Below, one piece after another: positions 34,692 through 43,668 of a stretch of DNA of 64,000 nucleotides. Source of the DNA: Methylococcus sp. (GTDB taxonomy: Bacteria; Pseudomonadota; Gammaproteobacteria; Methylococcales; Methylococcaceae); the NCBI GenBank assembly GCA_028688525.1, contig JAQTYA010000007.1, forward strand, positions 1 through 64,000, written 5' to 3'. The first letter of the stretch is position 1. Every line of letters starts with the position of its first letter. A program made the translations under genes and the position numbers. Under the pieces are notes generated by a model that saw nothing but the letters and a program-made list of their open reading frames with translations, ran no database searches and was not told the origin of the DNA.

Positions 34692-35738
34692 ATGTCGTAC
34701 GATAGAAATTATTTGCTGTATTTTTCCGGTTCGCTGGCTTTGGGCTTGGCGCTGATCTTCAGCGCGGCGTTTTACGCCGAGCCTTTGAAGGGCGACCTGA
34801 CTCGGGTGGGCGGCTGGACGGAGAGAGATTTCGGTTGGCGGGAGCCTTTGCCGGTGATCGATGTCGATCCCAATTTTGAAGATATGGGCTCGGCGGGCAT
34901 CCTGGTATTGGGCGATTCGTTCTCCATGGCCAATATGTGGCAGTCTTTGCTCGGCAGGGCGCAGGGCCGTACCGTCGCCTCGCATAACTACGAGCAATTC
35001 GCCTGTATCGAGCAATGGCTGGAAATGCTCGAGGCGCATGGAAATCTGGCCGGAAAAACCGTGATTGTGGAGGTTCTCGAGCGTTTTCTCGCGATCCGTT
35101 TCGGCGACACCGGGGCTTGCCGCAAATCGAAGTCGCGCGGAAAAGGCCCGATCAAGCCGTTCGAGGCACTGATGCACGGCGAAATGCCAACTTCCCTGCG
35201 CACCGGGGGCAATCCGCCTACCGACGTCGTTTATTTGCTGAAAATACTGAAAAACGAGATGTTGACCGCGATTCGCGGGCCCCAGGCGGTTATGCCCGGC
35301 GTAGCGGTGAACGCGCCGCTGTCCAGCTCTCGATTCTTTTCCAACCGCCGTTCCGACCGCATCCTCTATTATTTCGAGGACGATGCGGAAGCTAATTGGA
35401 TGCCCGAGCAGATCGAAAAGGTGAGCGAGTCGATCTTGCGCATCCAGCGTCGGATCGAAGCCGCGGGTGGACGATTCTTGCTCTTATTAGTGCCGAACAA
35501 GTCGACCGTATACTCGGATTTCATCGTCGGCCGGCCGAATGTCGATCATTATTCGCCGATTGTCCGCCAGTTCCAGAAAGCGGGCGTGGCTGTGATCGAC
35601 CTGTTAAAGCCGTTCCGGGAGCGCATCGAAAACGAGGTCGATTTCTATCTGCCGGACGACACCCATGTCGGTACGCGAGGGTATCAGATCATGGGCGAAA
35701 CGGTATCGGCCCGGATGGGGCCGAAGACCGTAAACTGA
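34692..35738 (+). CDS. SGNH/AlgX-like acetyltransferase partner
   Basis: The 348-residue protein has one amino-terminal membrane segment (LLYFSGSLALGLALIFSAAF) and a periplasmic SGNH-type domain. The nucleophile is in VLGDSFSMANMW and the Asp-His pair in LPDDTHVGTRGYQ. This is the arrangement of AlgJ/AlgX and related enzymes that receive acetyl groups from an MBOAT protein and place them on the polymer. It follows the MBOAT gene by 34 bases, so the two are probably one transcript. The target polymer is inferred to be the product of the neighbouring cluster. Confidence 0.85.
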   Translation: MSYDRNYLLYFSGSLALGLALIFSAAFYAEPLKGDLTRVGGWTERDFGWREPLPVIDVDPNFEDMGSAGILVLGDSFSMANMWQSLLGRAQGRTVASHNYEQFACIEQWLEMLEAHGNLAGKTVIVEVLERFLAIRFGDTGACRKSKSRGKGPIKPFEALMHGEMPTSLRTGGNPPTDVVYLLKILKNEMLTAIRGPQAVMPGVAVNAPLSSSRFFSNRRSDRILYYFEDDAEANWMPEQIEKVSESILRIQRRIEAAGGRFLLLLVPNKSTVYSDFIVGRPNVDHYSPIVRQFQKAGVAVIDLLKPFRERIENEVDFYLPDDTHVGTRGYQIMGETVSARMGPKTVN

Positions 35739-35758
35739 TTCCTGCCTGAGGGTACTAT

Positions 35759-36532
35759 TTATTTAGCAGTGCCAGCCAGCCGGGATTTCAGGTATGCGAA
35801 TAATGTGGGGTGGTGCCACAAACCTGAGGGCAATATCCCGGACTTGACGCTCAGCGCGCCTTCGCTTAAATCGTCCAGCGCTGCCTTCATCAATGGAATG
35901 GCCTTGGCGGTCTGATGTATCGGATAGGTGTTGAAGTCGTCGCTGTCTTCGGTCGTAATGGTGTCCTGATACAGCACGCCGCCGGTGTCGATGCCGGTGT
36001 CCACCAGATGGACCGTGACCCCGCAGTTTTCCCGGTCGTTGTTCGCCAGCGCCCAATAGCCGCCGTGCACGCCGCGGTATTTCGGCGTGATGCCCATATG
36101 GGTGTTGAGGAAAGGCGATTCGACGGCATCCAATACCCCCCTGGAAATGATGCGGGTGCCGTTGACCACAACGGCATCGGGTTTCAGCTCGCGCAACAGG
36201 GCTATCGTCTGCTCGCTGTTGACGCTGTCTACAGATATCGAAATCTCTTCCGGTAGAGGCGATTCGTCGAGCCCGTAAGCTGCAATGAGCTGGCGGATTC
36301 TTTTTGCCGAAAGCCTGACCAGCAGTTTGTTGAATAGGATGAAAAGCACTTGGCCGGCGGTGTTAGCCAGACCCAGTTTGCTGATCCGGCGCCGGATCAG
36401 CTGCCTTGCCGATACCGGGTTTTCGATGATGATTGCAGCCGTATCGACATGAGGCGATAAACCGTGAAACAGAATGCGGGAGGAGCGTCCGTCGGTACAC
36501 AGCAGTACGATTCTGAGTTTGCCTTCAGGCAT
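35759..36532 (-). CDS. Formyltransferase-like enzyme
   Basis: This 257-residue member of the formyl transferase fold (as in Fmt, ArnA, WbtJ-like) uses N10-formyltetrahydrofolate. The catalytic set is visible: Asn in VVNGTRIIS, His in NTHMGITPKYRG, Asp in VDTGIDTGG. No tRNA-binding domain follows, so Fmt is excluded; sugar N-formylation is the likely role. It overlaps the polysaccharide deacetylase gene by eight bases and ends the long minus-strand cluster. Deacetylation followed by formylation of an amino sugar is an attractive but unproven sequence. Confidence 0.85.
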   Translation of the reverse strand: MPEGKLRIVLLCTDGRSSRILFHGLSPHVDTAAIIIENPVSARQLIRRRISKLGLANTAGQVLFILFNKLLVRLSAKRIRQLIAAYGLDESPLPEEISISVDSVNSEQTIALLRELKPDAVVVNGTRIISRGVLDAVESPFLNTHMGITPKYRGVHGGYWALANNDRENCGVTVHLVDTGIDTGGVLYQDTITTEDSDDFNTYPIHQTAKAIPLMKAALDDLSEGALSVKSGILPSGLWHHPTLFAYLKSRLAGTAK

Positions 36533-37505
36533 AGCGGTTTTCCGCCAGCGCAGACAGTTCACCCATGTTCATGGACTGCATGCCGTGATGCTCCCGCAGC
36601 GTGGAATAATGCGCCAATACCCGCTCCAGGAACGCGATATTCAGGGCGGTGTCTTTGCCGAAATTATGCGGATGCCACCACAAATGAAAAATCCGCTTGT
36701 GGATGGCGGCATCGTCCATGGCCCGTTTAATCCGCTTCAGGCGCACCCCGTCCAGGAAAGAGAGGCTGCGGGAGTATGGGCGGAGGAACCGGCTCGATGG
36801 GAAGTTGTAAGGTTGGGCGGCGGCATCGTCGAGGGTATAAGTGTGGTGCCCGGAAATATCGATGTAGGTATCTAACAGCCGCACCGCCCGTCTCAGCCGG
36901 TTCTGGCCGGAGCCGTCGGTGGCCCGGTGGATCCAGCCGGCTTCGTTGCCGCGATAACACTTGATGCCCAGCTGGTTGAGGATGGGAAGATAATCCGGGT
37001 TCCACTGGTTCCTCGGAAAAACCAGGCTCTTGATTGCCAGTCCTTTCTCCTTGGCGGTATCGACTGCAGCGGATATATCGGCGCGGAAGTCGTCCGCCGT
37101 TTGCCCCTCTTCCAGGCAGTAGTAATGGGAGTAGGTGTGCGAGGCGATTTCCTGGCCGTCGCTGCCGGCGATGTGCTCGATGAGTCCCGGCGCGAAGTGG
37201 AACAGCGGCTCCAGTGCATCGGCTGCTTCGATGTGGCGGTAGGGACAGAGCGCGGTGTCGGCGTAGCGGGGCAGGGCGGCGGGCAGGTTTGCCTTGAGCC
37301 GGTCGAGGTTGTCGAAGAACAGGAACCCGACTGTCGCCCAGGTCGCATGGATGCCATGGGCGCCGAACGCCTTCAGCATCTCGCGGACGGCAGGACCGAC
37401 TCCGGCCAGGTTTTCCCGGTATTGGCCGATGCTGCGTTTGTCGCGCACGCCCCAGTACAGTTCGAAGTCGAGCGAGACGGTGAAAATGCCGTGGTCTAGT
37501 TGCAT
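36525..37505 (-). CDS. Polysaccharide deacetylase (NodB-like)
   Basis: This 326-residue carbohydrate esterase family 4-type protein opens FTVSLDFELYWGV, with the metal/catalytic acid region SLDFE in place of the usual DDG, and has the zinc-ligand HxxxH in SHTYSHYY. Related proteins occur in exopolysaccharide clusters and may act on lipid-linked or polymeric substrates. There is no signal peptide, so cytoplasmic action is suggested. AAGG precedes the ATG at 37505; an ATG at 37532 overlapping the upstream stop (ATGA) is an equally possible start. It overlaps the formyltransferase gene. Confidence 0.87.
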   Translation of the reverse strand: MQLDHGIFTVSLDFELYWGVRDKRSIGQYRENLAGVGPAVREMLKAFGAHGIHATWATVGFLFFDNLDRLKANLPAALPRYADTALCPYRHIEAADALEPLFHFAPGLIEHIAGSDGQEIASHTYSHYYCLEEGQTADDFRADISAAVDTAKEKGLAIKSLVFPRNQWNPDYLPILNQLGIKCYRGNEAGWIHRATDGSGQNRLRRAVRLLDTYIDISGHHTYTLDDAAAQPYNFPSSRFLRPYSRSLSFLDGVRLKRIKRAMDDAAIHKRIFHLWWHPHNFGKDTALNIAFLERVLAHYSTLREHHGMQSMNMGELSALAENRYA

Positions 37506-37528
37506 GGCGGGGCCTTCGGGAGTGCCGT

Positions 37529-38608
37529 TCATGATTGGCCGCGGCAGGCGGCGGTCAGTATTTCGCTCAGCCTGGGAAGCTGGCTTTGCAGCGAATACCC
37601 ACGCACGATTTTTTCCCGCGCAGCCCGGCCCATGCGCTCGCGCAATGTGGCGTTGCCGGCCAAGGTTTCCAGGGCTTCGTTCCATTCGGCGTCGCTGGAT
37701 GCGAGAAATCCGTTGATGCCGGGCTCGACGATCTCGGCGTTCACCCCCACGGGCGAGGCAACGACAGGTTTGCCGCAGGCCATGTATTGGATCAGTTTGT
37801 AGCCGCATTTCCCCCGTTCCCAGGACAAATCGGCCAGCGGCATGATACCGATGTCGAGCATCTGGAGCAGCGCGTATTCCCGGCCTTCGCTCCAGCCGAC
37901 GCGTTCTGCCCCGCTTACGCCGATGTCGGTATCGCCCGCCCCGATCAGCGTTAGCCGCAGGGCTGGGTTGTCGGCGATGCGCTGCAAGGGCGCCCGAACC
38001 GGGCGCAGGAATTCGGCGGTCGAGGGTGTGCCGATCCAGCCGATCCGCACCGGTTCCGAGGGATCGCGTGTGGGAGCGGCGGGCTCGGGGTAGCGGTTCA
38101 GATCGATTACGCTGGGGATGATTTCGACGCGCGCGGCTCCTGCCCGTTCGGCGCGTTCGGCTAAATAAGCGTTGCCGGCGACCACGGCCCGGGCATTCCG
38201 CATCACGCGGTCGATCTTGTCGCCCAGGACGGCGCGGATCAGCCGGTTGGGGTGGTCATCGTAGTTGTGGAAGACTGCGTCGTCGTAATCGACGACGTAG
38301 GGCATGCCCAGCCGTTCCAGCAAGGTCTCGCCCAGCGCGGGCAGCCAGGGGAACAATTCTTTCTCGATCCACAGCAGATCGAAGCGGCGCGCCTGGAACA
38401 GCGCTGCCAGACGGCGCAAGTAGGCGCCGACGATCTGGTCCGGCTTGCGCCCGCGCTGTGCGTACAGCGCTTGCAAATATGCGTTCGACAGGAAGGCAGA
38501 GATTTCGACCTGTATCCCCTGTTCGGCAAGATAGGGGATGTATTGGTAAAGCCGGACGCGGCTGCTCGCGCCCAGCGGCGTGTAACGGCCCAAGGCGAGA
38601 ATTTTCAT
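37529..38608 (-). CDS. Glycosyltransferase (GT-B, family 4-like)
   Basis: This 359-residue glycosyltransferase opens MKILALGRYTPLGASSRVRLYQY and has a GT-B fold. The donor region reads RIGWIGTPSTAEFL and later DIGIMPLADLSWERGKCGYKLIQYMACGKPVVASPVG, with the conserved K and acidic residue of family 4. Its start overlaps the upstream GT2 stop by four bases. The sugar and linkage are unknown. Confidence 0.87.
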   Translation of the reverse strand: MKILALGRYTPLGASSRVRLYQYIPYLAEQGIQVEISAFLSNAYLQALYAQRGRKPDQIVGAYLRRLAALFQARRFDLLWIEKELFPWLPALGETLLERLGMPYVVDYDDAVFHNYDDHPNRLIRAVLGDKIDRVMRNARAVVAGNAYLAERAERAGAARVEIIPSVIDLNRYPEPAAPTRDPSEPVRIGWIGTPSTAEFLRPVRAPLQRIADNPALRLTLIGAGDTDIGVSGAERVGWSEGREYALLQMLDIGIMPLADLSWERGKCGYKLIQYMACGKPVVASPVGVNAEIVEPGINGFLASSDAEWNEALETLAGNATLRERMGRAAREKIVRGYSLQSQLPRLSEILTAACRGQS

Positions 38609-39531
38609 GACCGCTGTCCCGGACCGAGCCGGGCGCGATAAAGCCAGCCGAAGCCTTTCCAGGTATCGGTGAGTTCGCGCCGGTTGCCCCGGATCAGCGC
38701 ATAAGCGGACCGCGCTAGCGGTTCGAGCAGCAGCACTGTCGCCTCGACCATGGCGGCTTCGAGGCGGGAGAAATGCTTGTGGGCATAGCGCAGCTTGCTT
38801 TGGGTCACGTAATAGAGCCGGCGGGCACTGATCTGGCGGGATACACCGCCGCCTCGGTGGAAGATTCTCGCGCCGGCGAGATAGCGGCTGCGCCACCCCT
38901 CCTGACGGGCGCGCAGAGCGAAATCCAGGTCTTCGTAGTAGACGAAGAAGCGCTCGTCGAAACCGCCGAGCCTTTCGAACAAGGTCCGTCTGACGAAGAA
39001 GAAGGCGCCGATGACCTGGTCGACGTCGCGGTCTGCATCGTGCGCCCATTCCTTCATGAAATGCGCGGGGAAGTGTCGCGGCAGCAGCCGGTCTAGCCCC
39101 AAGGCATAGGCGATCAGCCGGCCAGGCGTAGGGAAACGGGCGCAGCAGCGGGCTACGGCGCCGTCTTCTTCGATGCACTGGATGCCGCAGATGCCGACGT
39201 CTTCCGCAGATTCCATGAATCGGTAGGGAAGTTCCAGCGCGCCGCGATGCAGCTGGGTGTCGGGGTTGAGGAACAGCAGGTATTCGGCCTGCCCTTCCCG
39301 CGCTCCCTGGTTGCTGGCCCGACCGAAGCCCTCATTTCCAGGATTGTGGATCACCCGCAGTGGGAAGCCGAACTCTGGCAATCCATCGGCCGAGCCATCC
39401 TCGGATGCGTTGTCGACCACCGTGACCGTGAGCGGTACTGCTGCGGGGGCGCAATGGCCGATCGACAGCAGGCATTCCCGAAGCTGGGCTCCGGAATTCC
39501 AATTGACGATGACGATGTGGATGCCTTTCAT
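38605..39531 (-). CDS. Glycosyltransferase family 2 (rhamnosyltransferase-like)
   Basis: This 308-residue GT-A enzyme has IVIVNWNSGAQL, VVDNASEDGS, the metal-binding LNPDTQL and the acceptor-side GAFFFVRRTLFERLGGFDERFFVYYEDLDF. This is the WbbL-like branch often annotated as rhamnosyltransferase; the donor is inference. It lies 25 bases after the large GT2 gene and overlaps the next by four. Confidence 0.88.
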   Translation of the reverse strand: MKGIHIVIVNWNSGAQLRECLLSIGHCAPAAVPLTVTVVDNASEDGSADGLPEFGFPLRVIHNPGNEGFGRASNQGAREGQAEYLLFLNPDTQLHRGALELPYRFMESAEDVGICGIQCIEEDGAVARCCARFPTPGRLIAYALGLDRLLPRHFPAHFMKEWAHDADRDVDQVIGAFFFVRRTLFERLGGFDERFFVYYEDLDFALRARQEGWRSRYLAGARIFHRGGGVSRQISARRLYYVTQSKLRYAHKHFSRLEAAMVEATVLLLEPLARSAYALIRGNRRELTDTWKGFGWLYRARLGPGQRS

Positions 39532-39556
39532 AGTCGGCGGCTCCTGGGGGTTGAAC

Positions 39557-41395
39557 TCAGAATTTCGGCCGTTCCCAGTTCAGCGAAAAGTCGTAATTGT
39601 CCCAGGCCAGATTCGGGCTGTAGGCCGGATCGTTGCGCAATAGATCGCCCCAGCGCTCCCGCATATAGGCGCATTCGCGCCGGAATCGCTCGATCTTGTC
39701 GGGGTCGGTGTCGTTGCCGCGGCTCAAGGACTCGTGATGATACAACTCGGCGTCCGGCGTCCAAACATTGCGGTAGCCGGAGGCTTTGAGGCGCAGGCAG
39801 AAATCCACGTCGTTGAACGCTACGGCCAGCGCCGGGTCGAAGCCGCCGATGCTTTCGAAGACGGTTTTTCGGATCACCATGCAGGCCGCGGTGACGGCGG
39901 AAAACTCCTGCAGCAGCACCGCCCGGTCGCAGTAGCCGGGCAGACCTTTCGGTAGGAACTTATGCGCGTGGCCGGCGACGCCACCGACCAGGATCACGCC
40001 GGCGTGCTGCAAGCGGTCGTTGGGGTACCACAGGCGCGCGCCGACAGCGCCGATGCCGGGCCGTTGTGCCAGTCCCAGCATCTCGCCCAGCCAATGCGGC
40101 GTGATGACTTCGATGTCGTTGTTGAGGAAACCCAGGAATTCGCCGCTGGCATGTTCGGCGGCCCGGTTGTTGATAGCGGAAAAGTTGAACGGACTGGGGT
40201 CTGGAATTACGCGGACGCCGCCGTTTTCGAGTTCGCTGAAATACGCCAGCGTGACGGGATCGTTGCTGCCGTTGTCGATGACCAGGATTTCGTAATTCGG
40301 GTAGTCGGTGCGCGTTTTTATGCTTTCGATACAGGTGCGCAGCAGGTCGGCCCGGTTTCGGGTGGGAATGATGATGGAAACCCGCGGCCGCTCCCGGCTC
40401 GGCGGGAATCGTACCGTCAGCCCGCGAGCCGCTTCCCGGTTGATCTCGATGCTCGCCTCCTCGCCCCGACGTTTCAGGTGGTCCGCTACGGCCTGGCGGT
40501 AGATTTCGATTTCGGCGTCTCGCTTCTCGCGGCGGGAATACGGCCGATGGCAGAGTATCGCCGGAATATGGGCGATGCTTTCGCTGCCGTGGTTTTCGTA
40601 GAGCCGGAAGACGGCGTCCGGCAGCGAGAAAGGCTCCAGGCAGTCGCCACCGGCCTGTTGAGCCAGTGTGGATGCGCTGATGAAAACGGGTGTATGCAAA
40701 TAGAAGCGGGCTAGCGACAGCTCGTAGTTCCAGTCCGGCTTGAACTCGCCGAAGCAGCGGTGTTTTCCGTTCAGCAGATAGTCATGGTCGCTGTAGATTA
40801 GCTTGAACTTGGGGTAGCCGTCGATGCAGGCCGCGACCCGGCTGATCGCATCGCTCGTCAGCCGGTCGCCGGCTTGCAGGAAACAGACGAACTCCTTGCC
40901 ATCGAGTTCCGTTCCGTCGGCTAGGAAAGTCAGCGGAGGCAGCGAGCTCTCCATCACCGTGATTCGGATGACCAAGCCTTTGAAGTCTTGGGCGTGAATC
41001 GAATCCACGGTGGCCTGGATGTCGTCCTGCGAGGCGGTCCCGGTCGAGCCGATGAAGAAAGCGATATGAAGGGTGTCCAGGGCGGAGGTTTCAACCTTGG
41101 AGCGGATTTTCGTTTCTCCCCAGGGGTGGCGGACCCATAGGGCGTAGAAAACGGTGTAATTCAGCGTGCTCAGGAGCAGCATGGCCGGCTTTTTGACCGC
41201 GCCCGCCAGGGCCATGCGCAACACCTGTGCCAGCATCCGGCCCAAGGGTTTGCGATAGGCAGGCACGAACGGCAGCCCGAACAAGGATAGAGCGGTGTAG
41301 CGCAGTGCTTTGACCACACGAGGCCGCTTCAGAAAGCCCGGCAGTAGTGCATGGCGGGGAACTGTGGCCCCGATCCGGAAACGTACGGTACGCAT
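39557..41395 (-). CDS. Large two-module glycosyltransferase family 2
   Basis: The 612-residue protein has two GT-A-like modules. The carboxy-terminal one (about 320-590) is complete: VSIIIPTRNRADLL, VIDNGSND, the LNNDIEV metal motif, and MVIRKTVFESIGGFDPALAVAFNDVDFCLR. The amino-terminal module (about 110-300) aligns in layout but reads LQAGDRLTSDAIS where an active module would have a DHDD-type motif, so it is probably non-catalytic. The ATG at 41395 is 29 bases after the upstream gene; a longer frame to 41626 overlaps that gene. O-antigen RfbC-like proteins share this two-part design. Confidence 0.87.
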   Translation of the reverse strand: MRTVRFRIGATVPRHALLPGFLKRPRVVKALRYTALSLFGLPFVPAYRKPLGRMLAQVLRMALAGAVKKPAMLLLSTLNYTVFYALWVRHPWGETKIRSKVETSALDTLHIAFFIGSTGTASQDDIQATVDSIHAQDFKGLVIRITVMESSLPPLTFLADGTELDGKEFVCFLQAGDRLTSDAISRVAACIDGYPKFKLIYSDHDYLLNGKHRCFGEFKPDWNYELSLARFYLHTPVFISASTLAQQAGGDCLEPFSLPDAVFRLYENHGSESIAHIPAILCHRPYSRREKRDAEIEIYRQAVADHLKRRGEEASIEINREAARGLTVRFPPSRERPRVSIIIPTRNRADLLRTCIESIKTRTDYPNYEILVIDNGSNDPVTLAYFSELENGGVRVIPDPSPFNFSAINNRAAEHASGEFLGFLNNDIEVITPHWLGEMLGLAQRPGIGAVGARLWYPNDRLQHAGVILVGGVAGHAHKFLPKGLPGYCDRAVLLQEFSAVTAACMVIRKTVFESIGGFDPALAVAFNDVDFCLRLKASGYRNVWTPDAELYHHESLSRGNDTDPDKIERFRRECAYMRERWGDLLRNDPAYSPNLAWDNYDFSLNWERPKF

Positions 41396-41424
41396 AGGAA
41401 ACGATTCGAATGGCAGGGTAGATC

Positions 41425-42474
41425 CTAATTTCCGGTATCCGGAATAGGATGTCGGGTGAGGCAGCGCAAAATCAATTTGCACGGGTAAACCTTGGAGCCA
41501 TGCCGGGCCATGGGCGAACTCAAATAGATCGACAGCGCTTTGAGGCCCTGCCGGGCCGAACGGCCGCAGGCAGAGTACCAGAGGCGGCAGAAATCGCGGT
41601 GGAGACGGCTTAGAGGGATGCCGCATTTTGTCGAGACGGCTTCGGCCAGCGATTCTAGCCAGTGCCGTGCGCTCATCATGCGTTCTTCGCCGCCTCCGAA
41701 CCTGAGATCGAACAACTCCATGTGCAGCTTTTTTTGGTCCGGCGTAGGCAATAAGCCGAAGGTTTCAAGATGCTCGATCCTGACTCTGTCCCTCGTGGCG
41801 ATCTGTTCGCGTTTGTTGCTGTTGCTGACGTTCTCCGGATGCGAGCGGTAGCGCAGCAGCACCTGAGGTAGATTGCCGAGGCGGGTGTGACGCGCCAGTC
41901 TGACCCATAACTCGTAATCTTCCGCATGCTTGTAGGATTCGTCATATCTCAGGCTATGTCGGTTAAGAACGGCCATGCGCGCGATGATCGAACTATGAAG
42001 GAATACGTTGTCGTCGAGCAGGCCGTAAATGATGTCTTCGTGTTTGCTGGGCGGCTGGATGATTTGCTGAATACCCTCGTGGAATATCTCGTAAGCCGTA
42101 CCGCAAAGGCCGACATCCGGGTTTTCGTCTAGATATGCGATCTGGCGCTCGAGCCGCTCCGGCAGCGCGATATCGTCGCTATCCATGCGGGCAACCAGCT
42201 CGGTTTCCACCATGCCGAGTCCGCGGTTCAGGGTCTTCACGAGTCCCAGGTTTTGCGGATTCCGCTCGACTCGGATGCGAGGGTCGCCGAAGGCCGAGGC
42301 TATGGCCGCGCTGGAGTCGCTCGAGCCGTCGTCGATGACCAGCAGGATGAAGTCGCGGTAAGTCTGACTCAGAATGCTTTCTATGGCGGGTGCGAGGTAT
42401 TTTTCGCTGTTGAAGGCCGGCATGAGGATGGTCAGGCGCGGCGTCAGGGGCGCGTCACTTAGAGAAAACGTCAT
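41425..42474 (-). CDS. Glycosyltransferase family 2, paralogue A
   Basis: This 349-residue GT-A enzyme has LTILMPAFNSEKYLAPAIES, VIDDGSSDSS, ARMDSDDIA (metal motif) and AEDYELWVRLARHTR. It is clearly a paralogue of the gene immediately upstream (42588-43613): both share SKHEDI or TKHEDI, RHxLRYD, NLxxVxxxYRxHP and the closing LWYSACG. The chosen ATG is 12 codons inside the longest frame, whose first codon would be TTG. Sugar specificity is unknown. Confidence 0.88.
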   Translation of the reverse strand: MTFSLSDAPLTPRLTILMPAFNSEKYLAPAIESILSQTYRDFILLVIDDGSSDSSAAIASAFGDPRIRVERNPQNLGLVKTLNRGLGMVETELVARMDSDDIALPERLERQIAYLDENPDVGLCGTAYEIFHEGIQQIIQPPSKHEDIIYGLLDDNVFLHSSIIARMAVLNRHSLRYDESYKHAEDYELWVRLARHTRLGNLPQVLLRYRSHPENVSNSNKREQIATRDRVRIEHLETFGLLPTPDQKKLHMELFDLRFGGGEERMMSARHWLESLAEAVSTKCGIPLSRLHRDFCRLWYSACGRSARQGLKALSIYLSSPMARHGSKVYPCKLILRCLTRHPIPDTGN

Positions 42475-42587
42475 TTTGCGTCGATCCGGATGTGGGGTAT
42501 CCGCGTTCAAGACTGTGTGAAAAGCGATGAAGCAAAGGCTTGCGCAGAATTTTGAGCGTCTAGGATATCAACGACCTCAGGTGTGTC

Positions 42588-43613
42588 TCAAACGATTTTC
42601 GCGCGGTTCAAACACCGGTAGAGCAGCTTCAAAGTATATAAAGGATTTCCAAAAAGGCCGTAGGGTTTTTTTACGAAACGAAAAAATACCCCAGCACCGC
42701 TATCGGCGACCTTTCCGCATGCTGAATACCACAGCCGGTTGAATTCCATGAAAAGAGTAAAGGGGTTCTGGCGGCAGCGGAGGACCGCGATCCGGTAAAG
42801 CTTCGACAGCCATGCGCCGGCTTCGTGCAGCCGGGAGGGGGGGCCGTCGAATTGCAGGCTGAACAATTGCCGGTGTAAATCGGCGACTTCGGCATCCGGC
42901 GCTAAACCGAGATTGCTGCGGTGAATATATCTGACCTTTGCCGCAGAAATTTCCTGCTGTTGCTTGAAGCGAGAGCTGCTGTTATTCGGGTGAAATCTAT
43001 ATTTGACGAATACCCGGGAGAGATTGGCCAGGCGGCTATGATGCGAAAACCTGACCCACAGCTCATAATCCTCGGCATAGGCGAACGCGGAGTCGTACCG
43101 CAGCTGGTGCCGTTCGAGTATGCTGCGCCTGAACATGACGGTATTGTGAGCCATCACATTATCGAAAATCAGCGCATAGACGATGTCTTCATGCTTAGTC
43201 GGCGGTCGGACCACGATGCTTTCGGTGTCGGTAAAGCGCTCGTAATACCCCCCGCAGAGGCCGATGTCGGGGTGGGCATCCATGAATGCCACTTGTTCCT
43301 CCAGCCGGTATGGGGTTGCGATATCGTCGCAATCCATGCGGGCGACGTATTCCGACTCGATGAGATCCAAACCTTTGTTCAGAGTTTGAATCAGGCCCCT
43401 ATTAGCCTGATTCGTTTCGATCGAAAGTCTGGGATCTCTGACGGATCGAAGGATTTCCAGACTTCGGTCTGTGGAGCCGTCGTCTATGGCCAGCAATCGG
43501 AAATCGCGGTAAGTCTGCGATAGAACGCTTTCCAAAGCCTCTCTCAAATAGGGTTCGCCGTTGTAGACCGGTAATAGAACGGTGACTCTGGGCGCCGATG
43601 TGTGTGTCTTCAC
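42588..43613 (-). CDS. Glycosyltransferase family 2, paralogue B
   Basis: This is a 341-residue GT-A enzyme with VTVLLPVYNGEPYLREALES, AIDDGSTDRS, ARMDCDDIA and AEDYELWVRFSHHS. It is the tandem paralogue of the following gene, sharing order and spacing of all motifs plus LWYSACGK near the end, so the pair arose by duplication. Two homopolymer runs, C7 (complement of 42837-42843) and A7 (complement of 42666-42672), lie in the last third and could slip. Confidence 0.88.
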   Translation of the reverse strand: MKTHTSAPRVTVLLPVYNGEPYLREALESVLSQTYRDFRLLAIDDGSTDRSLEILRSVRDPRLSIETNQANRGLIQTLNKGLDLIESEYVARMDCDDIATPYRLEEQVAFMDAHPDIGLCGGYYERFTDTESIVVRPPTKHEDIVYALIFDNVMAHNTVMFRRSILERHQLRYDSAFAYAEDYELWVRFSHHSRLANLSRVFVKYRFHPNNSSSRFKQQQEISAAKVRYIHRSNLGLAPDAEVADLHRQLFSLQFDGPPSRLHEAGAWLSKLYRIAVLRCRQNPFTLFMEFNRLWYSACGKVADSGAGVFFRFVKKPYGLFGNPLYTLKLLYRCLNRAKIV

Positions 43614-43668
43614 GATGTTGAATAGGGGACAAGCCCTGCGGTTTATCTGGTTCCGCGTGCGATTATTC

